A DNA stretch of 64,000 nt from contig CAUYLG010044548.1 of NCBI GenBank assembly GCA_963573385.1, positions 62,001 to 126,000 on the forward strand. The letters run 5' to 3'. The stretch comes from Cacajao melanocephalus (Eukaryota > Chordata > Mammalia > Primates > Pitheciidae). A program made the translations under genes and the position numbers. Below the pieces are notes generated by a model. It made no database searches. It was not told where the DNA came from and was given only the letters and a program-made list of their open reading frames with translations. This document shows, in pieces, positions 18,272 through 36,411 of this stretch (position 1 is its first letter; every line of letters starts with the position of its first letter).

Positions 18272-19569
18272 TGCCCTACAATATTAGGGTACATTTGCAA
18301 AGCCACTGTTGTATAAAGCTTGTACAAAATGAGTACAAGTCACACATGGGAGCTCAAAGGAGGGACTGACTGTATACACTGAAGAGTGAGAATTGGGTTG
18401 ATTAGGGAAAGTTTTTCTTTTTTTCTTTTGGTTACAGTGATGGATACTTAATATTAGGGAAAGTTTTATAGAAAACATTGAGCCTAATCTTGAAGGATGA
18501 AGCAGGAGAGGATTTCACATCAGGATGAGCCAAAGCAGAGAAGCAAAAAGTACTAGGCACGTTCATGAGTCATTGTCACAACTGGTGTGACTAGATCAGG
18601 ACGCGAAAGGCTCTAGTGAGACAGGCAGAAAGGTACTTGGTTTGAGGAGGGCTGCATTTGGTACTTGGCTTTCCTACCCCTAATCTGCCTCTTGGTTAGA
18701 CTGACCAGGAATCAGAATGGTGCCACCTGAAAAATATGTCCTAGAGATGCTTGAGTGGAATATTTAAGCGCATTGTAAGCTTTTAGATTTAGTAAGTAGA
18801 TTTACTCAATTCTTATTTATGTATAGGAAGATATGTCTTCCTATACATAAATAGGAATATGAATTTATATACCCTAGAATTCACCTCAGTTCAGTAGAAA
18901 AAGCAAAGATAACAGTGCAATGAGCCAACATGGGGGAATGCCTGGATACAGCATCGCAGGACGGTTCTGACCAAGCACAAGACTAGGGCCCAGAAAGGAA
19001 GTGGGAGGAGAGAAGGAGACACTCAAAGAGGAGCAGAGGATGAATCAACTTCACAGGTTTGCCTGGGGCTGGCAGGAATCCAGTCAACAATGGAGTAGCT
19101 GGCAGCAGAGAAAGGTGTTTGCCACTGCATTGTCAGAATGGAGTGAATGGAGAATGTGGTTGCAGAAGTTAAAGAGTAGGAGAGAAAAGGCAAACAAGAG
19201 GAAATATCATCAGGGCTTTGGTAAGGAAGTGGGAATGAAGGAATAGAGGCTAATCAGCCAACTAACTCAGATATGATTGAATAGACAGGAAATGAAACAA
19301 TTGGAAGGCAAGGGAGAGAAGCAGGGCTGGCCTAATGGAAGTGGCCCTCAAGTGCCAGAAGTTAACGCTTCCCTACCATCTCATAACCTGTATCCCACCT
19401 TTCATCATTTTGCCCTTCTTCATCCTTTGCTGCACTCACATACTGTCTCATCCCAGTTCCTAATTACTTGTCTGACAAGCAGATAATCACAGAAGACACG
19501 CCATTTCACATCCTTTTGTCAGTCTTGGCCTGTGTCCCAGCCCCAACCCAAGTTGCACAAAAAATGAAA
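18272..19569. other. intergenic downstream of PNP
   Basis: No gene seen. It includes a 17-bp perfect inverted repeat at 18814-18853 and a purine-rich stretch (18990-19340) whose open frames are composition artefacts. Confidence 0.4.
18814..18853. repeat. perfect 17-bp inverted repeat, 6-base loop
   Basis: TATTTATGTATAGGAAG at 18814-18830 is the exact reverse complement of 18837-18853. The loop is ATATGT. Confidence 0.9.
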
Positions 19570-19585
19570 TCATTTCATCTTTGTC

Positions 19586-19591
19586 TTTATT
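19586..19591 (-). terminator. PNP: PNP polyadenylation signal
   Basis: TTTATT on the plus strand is AATAAA on the gene strand, about 460 bases past the PNP stop codon. The 3' UTR would span roughly 19570-20050. Confidence 0.6.
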
Positions 19592-20050
19592 CTGACTACA
19601 CTATGACATTAAGTAAGTCCAAGAGGTATTGAGTTAGTCCTCGTTTGGTCTCTGGTGATTTAGATAAGGCAGAACTGAGTCCCCAGAAATGTATCCTCTC
19701 AAAAAGCTAGTAGCAGATACCAAGTTTGAAGGCCCACATCAAATCCTGGGCATCTCCGCAGATGTGTGGTAGGGCATGGACTCCAGCTCTTGTGTAAGAA
19801 AAACCAGGAATGGGAACAGCCTTATTTTGTTGCGCCAAGGTCTCACTATGTTCACACCTGTGATCCCAGCTTTGAGAAGAGGATCTGGCACCAGAAGGGT
19901 CTGGTGAAGAAAGTGGGGAAGATAAAAGATAGGAATCTTTTCCTTTCTGCTACAACCTAAGGATAGAGGCACATGACTCCAGTAGAGGGCCAAAGAAGGT
20001 AGCAGCTACTTGGATCTCGTGTGGGAGACGCCAGACCACTCCGGTGCAGG

Positions 20051-26770
<6,720 letters not shown>

Positions 26771-27109
26771 TGTCCCGCAGACGCCCTCTCAATGAGCCTG
26801 CGTGTGCTCCCGCGTGCTCCGATCCCCTCGGATCCGCTCAGCTATGCAGGACTGAGTAAGTTGCAGATCTGTCTGGTCCGCACAGTTCCCGCACTGTTCT
26901 AGGCGCCGGCTTATATGCCCAGCCCTGGAGTCCCCAGCCAATGGCAGGCAAGCACACGGGCCGGCCACGTCTCCATGGTGACACACCCTAATTCAATCTG
27001 TGAGTCTGGGATGTAAACCTAATCGGAGTTCTTCCCAGCCCTAAACCTCCCCCGGCGGGGGTACGGGCGTGAGGGAGGTGGCGGGGCGCACCCAGTATTT
27101 CATCTCCGT

Positions 27110-28243
27110 ACCCATTCGGGTCCGCAGGGCAGGAATTCCCAGCAAGGAGGCCTATGAGAGAATAGGGCTAGAAGTAGGGAGGAGAGCCCCCAACCGTCTC
27201 CCTGCAAACCTCGTCCTGGCTGTGTCAATAGCAAACCGTGAGAGATTCGAAAAGAAAAAAATTCAAACCTTAGATTGTACAACCCCAGAATAAAAATGAA
27301 GCAAGCCTGTGTCTGAGTTGCTCTCTGGATGAGGGAAGCTGGGTCGCCCCTGGCAACAGTGCTGACTTGGAGGTTACTGGGTTTAGAAGAGCACATCCAG
27401 GCCCAGACTGGGAGAAGAAAAAGTTATTGGGCAAGAATTCCTGGGTCCTAGATACCGACAGAAAGGATGAGGATGGATTTGCTGGGTAGGGAGGGACGCA
27501 GATATCCCTAGATCTAGGAAATACTGATCCAATCAATTCAGATAATTAGAGGACTCCTCCCAAGATGAAAATTCTGGTATCAGAATACACAGGCACCATA
27601 ATATAACATATTGGGTCTTTGGTAGAATGCAACTATTTCTTCTCCCAAGATTTACAAATTAACCAACCTCACATCAAATCACAGATCAGTGACCCTTGCT
27701 TAGCTATTGGAATCCTCCACCTCTTCCCTCCTCCAAACTCTAATCTTTTCTGCTTATCATTTTCCCCCCTTTCGTGGCCAGCCATTATTTTCCAACCCTG
27801 TTTTTCTCATTCATTTAACAAATATTTACTGAGCATCAACTATGCACCAGTGCTGTTATAGTGCTAGGGACACAAGAATAAAAACAATATATGTTTTTAT
27901 CTATTCAATATAAATAGCAATAATAGTAACAATATAGCAATAGGTCAGTAAAGGTAACAACAAAATGATCTAAAAGTAAAATTTCACATTAACAATGAGA
28001 CTATGATTGGACTGGGAACACTGAAAACATTATTTAATATAATGGATAAGACCAGTCATACGTAAAAACCAGTCCAAGGAAATATATATCGATATTTAAT
28101 TGTTGAAGGGTTTTTTAATACCCTAAATCTAACCTGGTTTACACAAAAGACAAGATTAGCACATGATTGTATCCAAGGAACTTTAAACCTAATCAATCAA
28201 TTTTAATGCACTTGGATTAAAGTGCAAAGCAATAATCTGCAAT

Positions 28244-28246
<3 letters not shown>
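27110..28246. other. intergenic, nothing recognised
   Basis: Upstream of PNP. A conserved-type old repeat fragment is readable near 27805-27880 (AACAAATATTTACTGAGCAT, ATGCACCAGTGCTGTTATAG), family uncertain. Otherwise nothing is seen. Confidence 0.4.
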
Positions 28247-28314
<68 letters not shown>

Positions 28315-28326
28315 CACACACACAAA
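28247..28326. repeat. (CT)n(CA)n microsatellite
   Basis: A compound dinucleotide array: about 14 CT units followed by about 24 CA units, abutting the Alu at 28333. Confidence 0.95.
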
Positions 28327-28332
28327 CTGGGG

Positions 28333-28630
<298 letters not shown>

Positions 28631-28669
28631 TGGGGGGACAAAGGATCAACTTTCTGTAGTGTTTCTCCA

Positions 28670-29142
28670 GCATCATATGGAGAACAGTCAAATCATCTTT
28701 ACATCTTTTCACATCTTTTACTGGTTTTCTCAGAGGTTTTTGACAGCCAAACTGTACAGATTCAGGTGTTTTGTGAGTGTGAACTATCTGCTACACTGTG
28801 AACACAGATACGTGGTTAAATACATGAAATGTCTACTTAATGTTTATTCTCTTTAGGCCATCTAAAACTGAATTCTTATACTCTATTCCTTTTTACCGTT
28901 TTGATCTGTTTTCAACACCTCAGTCCAGAGTTCCAAATTTCTCAGTTCAGTAGCTCACCAATTATTTTTCACAGCACCTCTAGGTCAAAAGAAATACCTA
29001 ACAGTTTTATATTTTAAGTAGCTAGTTCCTGAGAACTTACTAGTGCTTTGAAAATAACAATACACACAAACAGAAAAACATTTATTTCATTCTTAAATAA
29101 GCACAAATAGTTACTTATGGGATATGTGCATCTGTTTGGCAC
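28670..29142 (+). repeat. direct repeat, copy 1
   Basis: A 473-bp stretch from GCATCATATGG to CATCTGTTTGGCAC recurs at 31983-32472 in the same orientation, with scattered substitutions and small indels. By eye it is about 90% identical or better. Flanks differ on both sides, so the ends are sharp. No coding frame is shared. Confidence 0.9.
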
Positions 29143-29282
29143 TACTCAACTTCTCACATGTTGGAATCCAATGCTTCCACCCTCATTTTCAATTCCACGC
29201 TGATTTTTACCTAGTCCTTTTTTTTTTTTTTACATAGTATTTAATTTTTATCAGCAGGACCTTCTAAAAGCATCTTTTGTAA

Positions 29283-29596
<314 letters not shown>

Positions 29597-29695
29597 ATAC
29601 ATTATTGTCAAAAGGAATGTAGCACAATCTAATGTTTCAACTGTGAATTACCTCAAGTTAATAGGTCACACAGTGTTTAAAAAATATCAAATATC

Positions 29696-29862
29696 AGGCC
29701 GGGCATGGTGGCTCACGCCTGTAATCCAAGCACTCTGGAGGCCGAGGCGGGTGGATCACCTGAGGTTGGGAGTTCAAGACCAGCCTGACCAACATGGTGA
29801 AACCCCATCTTTTAAAAAAACAAACAAAACAAAACAAAACCAAACAAACAAACAAAAAAAAC
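29696..29862 (+). repeat. Alu left monomer
   Basis: Plus-strand left arm only (GGCCGGGCATGGTGGCTCAC to GTGAAACCCCATCTTTT), then an (AAAC)n tail. Confidence 0.88.
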
Positions 29863-30024
29863 AAATATTACTGTGTTTCCTTTGAAAATTAAAAATATTC
29901 TACAATACCCCTGTGAGCTTGTACTTCAGCACAGAGTTTGGGAACCATAGCCCCAGTCGCTCTATGCCACCTCATTCCTGAATCTATGTAATGTAAATGA
30001 ATGGGCTCTAATAAAAATACCTGT

Positions 30025-30230
30025 GTATGAATGCCATCTTCACCCCTTAATTTACTCGTTATGTGATCCTAGCCAAGTAAAATTCCTGCTATGCCTCAGT
30101 TTTTTCATCTGTAAAATAGTGATAATAATACTATTTTTGCAAGGATTATATAGAATACCTTTCACACATTTAAGTAAGTGCCTGGATTTATAATAAGTAC
30201 ACATTAAATGCTGGCTATTATTATTAGTCT
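30025..30230 (+). repeat. MIR SINE
   Basis: Readable MIR: GTTATGTGATCCTAGCCAAG, CTCAGTTTTTTCATCTGTAA and GATAATAATACTATTTTTGC. Confidence 0.8.
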
Positions 30231-31085
30231 CCATTGTCTCTTTCTCTTTTTGATGTTTCTAGACTCACTTAACCATATATGGGATCAACATAAAAATATA
30301 TCTAGCCTATCAATTCCAATGAATCCTACACTGTTCCAAACAGAAGGCGCTTGCCATGTGTGGCCATTTAAAAGTAATAAAATTAATTAAGATGAAATAT
30401 ATATCCTCTGAAATCTAGGTGGAAAATAAAGAGAAAAAGATGAAATATATAATAAAAATGACAATTCAGTTCTCTAATCGCACTAATTACATTGTAACTT
30501 CTCAATAGCCACATGTGGTTAGTGGCTACCATATCGCATAGCATAAAAAACATTTCCAGCATCACAGAAAGTTTTATTAAACAGCACTGCTCTTATCTTT
30601 TCTAGTTACTCTCACCTGGTATCGACATAAAAGAAACTGGAACTGTGCTTTATTATTTACTTTTAGGATAAAAGAGTTCCTGTCGGCATTCCTATAGACA
30701 GGAACCAAACAATCATCAATCTTAGGATGATTATAGTTCATTAATGCCTTATTACCCTTTCTTCTATCTTCTCATCACTTCTATCTTCAGAGGAACTCCT
30801 TGTCCAGGAACATACTTAGTAACACACTTACCCTCCACCCTCAAGATCAAGGAAACTAAAAACCCAAAGTGGCAGGAATAGGTTCCAAGTCACTCAGTAT
30901 TGCCTTGTGGAGTGGGGACACATTCCAGATAATGACTCCCAATGTCAACAATTATAGAAGCCGACTCTGTAGGCCTTTCAGGATTCTTTAGGTAGGGAAC
31001 CTATTTTATTCCTGCCCTCTCAGCTGAGCTCTCTCATTCTCTCAATTTTACAAGCTAAATATGCTCTTTAAAAAATATCTACCCC
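30231..31085. other. intergenic, nothing recognised
   Basis: AT-rich, no open frame or named repeat of note. Confidence 0.4.
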
Positions 31086-31456
<371 letters not shown>

Positions 31457-31477
31457 TCAGGGTTTTTTCCTGGGTTT

Positions 31478-31782
31478 TGTTTTTTGTTTTTTGTTTTTTT
31501 GAGATAGGGTCTCACTTTGCTGCTCAGGCTGGAGTGTAGTGGCTCAACCTCAGCTCACTGCAGCCTCAAACTCCTGGGCTCAAGCAATCCTCCTTACTCA
31601 GCCTCCCAAGTAGCTAGGACTACAGGCATGAACCACCACATTCACCTCTTTTTTATTATTTTTTTAGAGATGGGGTCTCTTCATGTTGCCCAGGCTGGTC
31701 TCAAACTTCTGGGCTTAAGTCATCTTCCCACTTCAGCCTCCCAAAGTATTGGGATTATGGGCATGACCCACCACACCTGGCC
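31478..31782 (-). repeat. Alu, old
   Basis: Antisense Alu with (TTTTTG)n at its tail side, ending CACCACACCTGGCCC. Confidence 0.88.
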
Positions 31783-31982
31783 CTTTTCTCTCTGTTATAG
31801 GGATCACTTTTATTTCTCTTTTCTAAGAGTGAGACTTCCATCTGTGCCTCATTCAGTAGCAGGAAGAACAGAGTAGAGATAAAGAACTGGTCTACCACCC
31901 TCTATTCCAAAGACCTTGGCTCCCAGAAAAGGAGGCCAAGAATTCTCTAAAGGAAAGAACAAAGAACTGAGGCCCAGGAAGG

Positions 31983-32472
31983 GCATCATATGGGGAACAA
32001 TCAAATCATCTTTACATCTCTTCACGTCTTTTACTGGTTTTCTTAGAGGTTTTTGACTGCCAAAGTGTAAAGATGTGAATCTTCAGGTGTTTTGTGAGTG
32101 TGAACTATCTGCTGCACTGTGAACACAGACACATAGTGGTTAAATATATGAAATGTCTACTTAATGTTTATTCTCTTTAGGCCATCTAAAACCAAATCCC
32201 CATACTCTATTCCTTTCTTACCGTTTTGATCTGTTTTCAACACCTCAGTCCAGAGTTCCAAATTTCTCAGTTCAGTAGCTCACCAATTATTTTTCACAGC
32301 ACCTCTAGGTCAAAAGAAATATCTAACAGTTTTATTTTTTAAGTAGCTGGTTCCTGAGAACTTACTAACATTTTGAAAATAACAATGCACACAAATTGAA
32401 AAAATATATATTTATTTCATTCTTAAATAAGCACAAATAGTTACTCATGGGATGTGTGCATCTGTTTGGCAC
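31983..32472 (+). repeat. direct repeat, copy 2
   Basis: Second copy of the 28670-29142 sequence, 490 bp because of small insertions (for example extra bases near 32067 and 32405). Same orientation, 2.8 kb further along. Confidence 0.9.
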
Positions 32473-32887
32473 ATACAGATACACATATCCCATAAGTACA
32501 AGAAGCACAAGGGAGAAAAGTACTGATGTAATTAAAACATAAATTAATCCTTTAAAACCAGGCACCCTACCCCATCCCATCCAACCCCAGCAACAAACTA
32601 CCCCTGGTCTTAGTTAACTCACTCTGCACTTTACCAGAAACTTTCTTTGCCTTTGAAATGCAGTAAGAGATTGTGTTGTTTTCACACAGATGGTAAACTA
32701 CCACTTCAAGAAAGAGGAAGTATGTGAAAAAAAAAGAAATCAAATTAGGACACTTTGGGTCATAGAAGCCAGGCAGATATTTTTCACTCTATTCTCTGGC
32801 TATGTATACAATGTACTAGATATCATTTGGTTGGAAATCTAAAGAAAAAAACTGCTTTGAAATCTTCACAATTTCTTTATATTCTAT

Positions 32888-33570
32888 TATGGACTGAAGT
32901 GTGTTCCCCCAAATTCTTACGTTCTTATAGCCCCCATTGTGACTATAGTTGAAGATAAGTCCCTTAAAGAGGTAATTAAGGTTAAATGAGGTCATAATGG
33001 TGGGGCCACAATCCAGTAAGACTGTTGTTCTCACAAGAAGAAGAGAGGCCAGGCAGGGTGGTGCTCTCCTGTAACCTCAGCATTTTGGACGCCAAGGAAA
33101 GATGATCACTTGAGCCCAGGAGTTAGAGACCAGCGACCAGCTTGGGCAACATAGTGAGACCCTGTCTCTACAAAAAATAAAAATTAGCCAGGCATGGTGG
33201 CATGCACCTGTCATCCCAGCCACTTGGTAGGCTGAGGTGGCAGGATTGCTTGCACCCAGGAGTTTAAGGCTACCACAGACTATGACTGCACCACTGCACT
33301 TCTGCCTGGGCGACAGAGTGAGACCCTGTCTCTAAAAGTAAGAAAAAGAAGAAGAGAAAGAGGAAGAGAAAGCAAAAAGGCATGCAGAAAATAGGCCATG
33401 TGTGCCACAGTGAGGTAGCCATCTGCAAGCTAAGGAGAGAAGCCTCAGGAGAAAGCAAACTTGCCAATATCTTGCTCTTGGGCTTCCAGACTCCAGAGCT
33501 GTGATAAAATAAATATTTATTGTTTATGCTAACTGTAGTGTTTTGGCACTCCTACCAAACTAATACGCCT
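32888..33570 (+). repeat. MLT1-like MaLR LTR, split by an Alu
   Basis: TATGGACTGAAGTGTGTTCC and GGTAATTAAGGTTAAATGAG before the Alu at 33047-33345, then ATCTTGCTCTTGGGCTTCCA, ACTCCAGAGCTGTGATAAAA and CCAAACTAATACG after it. No internal region is seen. Confidence 0.75.
33047..33345 (+). repeat. Alu inserted in MaLR LTR
   Basis: Plus-strand Alu interrupting the LTR. AAGAAGAGA-like text sits on both sides and may be the target duplication. Confidence 0.88.
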
Positions 33571-33985
33571 CAATAGCCTACTTTTTCTCAATCAATGTGG
33601 GAAGACCTCACCCCATAAGTAAAATCCAGGCAATATCTGAAATACCCAATATTTACCAGAGATAATATTAAAATGATTTATCTGTATTATACAGGTATGA
33701 ACCAATCAGAACTAATGCCACCATAAACAACCAACACCAGCCACCCTGTAGTGCCCCAGCTGAGTATCTGCCCTTCTTGCAACTGCAGCTAACAATATTG
33801 TTCAGTACCCAGCAAATTTATCCCAAGATGGGGCTTAAGTTACTTCATTAATTAACTTGAGAGCCATTTATCAAGCAGCTTCTATTTCCAAGCATTTAGC
33901 ATAAAAGAGGACCCATCCCAAGCAGCTTCTCTCTGCCACCTCCGTGCTTCTGCCCCTTTCAACCTACCTATCAAATTATTTGAAC
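33571..33985. other. intergenic, nothing recognised
   Basis: Ordinary sequence; no support for any feature. Confidence 0.35.
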
Positions 33986-33989
33986 GTAA

Positions 33990-34200
33990 AACATTAGATC
34001 ATAAGTCAGGAGACCGAAATTTAGCACTCCATTTCACTCTGTCACTTCAGTGACTCCAGTTTACACAGCCTCAGTTTCTACATCTGTAAAATAAAGATAT
34101 AGTCTTGGCTTCCCTCTCCATATCACAGTGGGTTCTGAAATAAAATGAATACAACTATGAAAGTGCTTTATGAACTGTAAGCAAGTTACAGATATTATGA
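33990..34200 (+). repeat. MIR SINE
   Basis: Readable MIR core: CAGCCTCAGTTTCTACATCT, GTAAAATAAAGATATAGTC and GAAAGTGCTTTATGAACTGT. Confidence 0.75.
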
Positions 34201-34433
34201 TTACTTTGTGCATTTTTCTGCCTATTGACCTACTCAACAGAGAGCTTAAGTCAAAGTTATCAATGCACAATATTAATTTTTCCTTATGTTTTAAAAGTTT
34301 TCTCTGGCTGCTCTAGTGACCTCTTCTTTTCTTGAGCTTGTGTTACATTGTTTAATTCTTTTATTATGAAGCATGTGCTGTATTATGAATTTCTAGTATT
34401 GATAATTTTCCATGTAACAAAATACTAGTGCTG

Positions 34434-34575
34434 ATTTTTTTGAGACAGGATCTTGCTCTGTTGCCCAGGCTGAGATCATGGCTCATTGTAACCTTGACCT
34501 CCTGGGCTCAAGCGATCCTCCACCTCACCCTCCCAAAACACTCGGATTACAGGCATGATCCACCGCTCCTGGCAT
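34434..34575 (-). repeat. Alu-related monomer
   Basis: One antisense arm (GAGACAGGATCTTGCTCTGT to CATGATCCACCGCTCCTGGC), either an FLAM-type monomer or a truncated Alu. Confidence 0.8.
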
Positions 34576-35333
34576 GATATTTTATACTGTCAATGTTTAC
34601 ATTGTCTCCCTGCTCAGAGCGTAAGTTTTTTTAAGGAGTGTCTTTCACAACGTGTATATATTTAACAAATATTTTGGAATATATGTGTACCTAGGATGCA
34701 AATAATGAAACCTACTCCAACCCCAGACAATGCTTGAGCGTCTGTGTGCCACAAACAGCAGGGAGTACAGCAGACCGGCCTCCCTTTATTGAGCTACAAC
34801 CTCTTCCCTATTTTGTTTCTGGAGTTTTCTTAGTTAAGTGTCTGTTAGGGGCTCTTATCTAACTGGCGGAAGGACACTAGCTTCTCAGTAGAAGTTGGTC
34901 TGAGAAAACCCTGTCTAAAAAATCATGACCTAGGTGAAGTCTCGAGCCCCTGTAGCAGCCAGGTGCTGGGACATCAGTAGTTCCTTTATTATTAAATATT
35001 TGGGGAACTTTCTCAGTGGAGAGTCTGCTAGCAAAAACTGATAATGGACCTCCTCAGAGTTTATTATCAGTTCTTTGTTGCTTCCCATATTTAAAGCAGT
35101 CCCAATTTGGGCTACGACTTGGGAAAACACTGGCGTGGTGCAGGCGCCCACAAAGACCACGCGAGACTGCAGGTAGGAGAGGAGGCACTGCCCCTTTCCT
35201 GGGGGCAAAGTTGAGACAGGTCTAAAGACTGTCCCATCTGTCAAACAAGGTGATGGAAATAACCTTGGATTTGATTAATTGAATCAACAGACACTTGTGC
35301 GTATGTTAAGGGCTGGTGGTCATAAAATTGAGT
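34576..35333. other. intergenic, nothing firmly recognised
   Basis: A 104-codon open frame on the minus strand (34930-35244) has no recognised homology or splice context. It is left uncalled. Confidence 0.35.
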
Positions 35334-35445
35334 AAAGGCACGGTAGCTTGTGCCTGTAGTCCCAGCCACTGGGGAGGTAAGGCAGGAGATCAAATCCAGG
35401 AGTTTGAGTCCAGCCTAAGCAAGACCCCATCTCTATTGACATTTT
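35334..35445 (+). repeat. Alu-like fragment
   Basis: Diverged left-arm text (GTGCCTGTAGTCCCAGCCAC, AGACCCCATCTCTATTGAC-like) with a T-rich end. Confidence 0.65.
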
Positions 35446-36074
35446 TTTTTCAAGTAAAACGATGAAATCTAGTACTGGAGACACTCATGAAAAGATAATT
35501 TAACAATTTGATCAGCAATGGGTTAAGAGAGGGATCTGTAAGGACAGCTTCCAGGAGAACCCAGTCTTGTGTCCGGTCCAGAAAGTGACTCCAGCGATAA
35601 AGACTGGAGTAATAATCTTAACTTTTTAATCCATTCTTCCTGGTACATCATGGCTCTGACTTTTTAAAGGTACTTCTTTGAGTAGAATGGCTTTGTCTAC
35701 TGTTCCCTACCGTCCATCTTCTCTCTGCTTAGAACATCCCAAGCTTCCGCACTCCTTTACTGCCTCCGCCCCGCCTCCTTTAAAATGCATAAGCCACTCC
35801 CCTCATGTTCTGGCGCTAAGTTCGGACCAAAGCAGTTGCGCCGCTAGGATCACAGGATGAAGGAAGGAAAGTCACCAGCTAATAGAAAACCAGCTATAAC
35901 CGAAAGCCGGAGAAAAGTGTTTTAGTGTTGTCTTCGAACCAATAAGAAGCAGAGCAACAGAGGCCGTGTAGCTTCCAGAAACACCTGACCAGAGGAGCAG
36001 CAGCAGCCTAGCCCCACCTCCTGGTCTGGAGGTAGCGCGATGGGCGTCGCTCCCAATAGCTTGCAGAACCTCTA

Positions 36075-36123
36075 GTCACGTGCAGGTTTTGCAAGCCCAA
36101 CAGCATCTGGCAGGTCATGTGAC
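36075..36123. promoter_or_regulatory. PIP4P1: CLEAR/E-box motifs, distal pair
   Basis: GTCACGTG at 36075-36082 has the core of the CLEAR element bound by TFEB/TFE3. GTCATGTGAC at 36114-36123 is a near match with a CATGTG core. Confidence 0.6.
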
Positions 36124-36231
36124 AGTTGACGTTTGTGCGACGCTCCCCAATGGAAAAGGAGAGCTGCCTTCACAGGACCAGGAATTGGTTTGTCTACGCG
36201 AATAATAACACGACCGGGGCGGGGATAGCCT

Positions 36232-36239
36232 ATCACGTG
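36232..36239. promoter_or_regulatory. PIP4P1: CLEAR/E-box motif, proximal
   Basis: ATCACGTG between the two GC boxes, about 175 bases upstream of the ATG. Confidence 0.6.
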
Positions 36240-36411
36240 CTGCGGGACGGAACGGGGCGGGGCAGGCCACTGGTTGCGGAGTGAGCTGGGCGCGCGGCGC
36301 GCAGGCGCCCTGGGGACCCGGTAGCGGCGGCGGCGGCAGCAGTGGCTGCGGCGGCGGCAGAGGCGAAGGGAGCCGGATCGCCGACCCTAGCGGGAGGCGG
36401 CAGTGACAGCC

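Larger units (their letters stand above)
35930..36411 (+). promoter_or_regulatory. PIP4P1: PIP4P1 CpG-island promoter and 5' UTR
   Basis: GC-rich and TATA-less. Two Sp1-type GC boxes (GGGGCGGGG at 36216-36224 and 36254-36263) lie 150-200 bases upstream of the ATG, with a CCAAT box near 36148. Transcription probably starts around 36270-36330, ahead of the GGCGGCGGCGGC tract. Confidence 0.7.

Noticed and set aside
34930..35244. 104-codon minus-strand frame upstream of PIP4P1
   Set aside because: No recognisable homology and no start or splice context. It would need conservation evidence.
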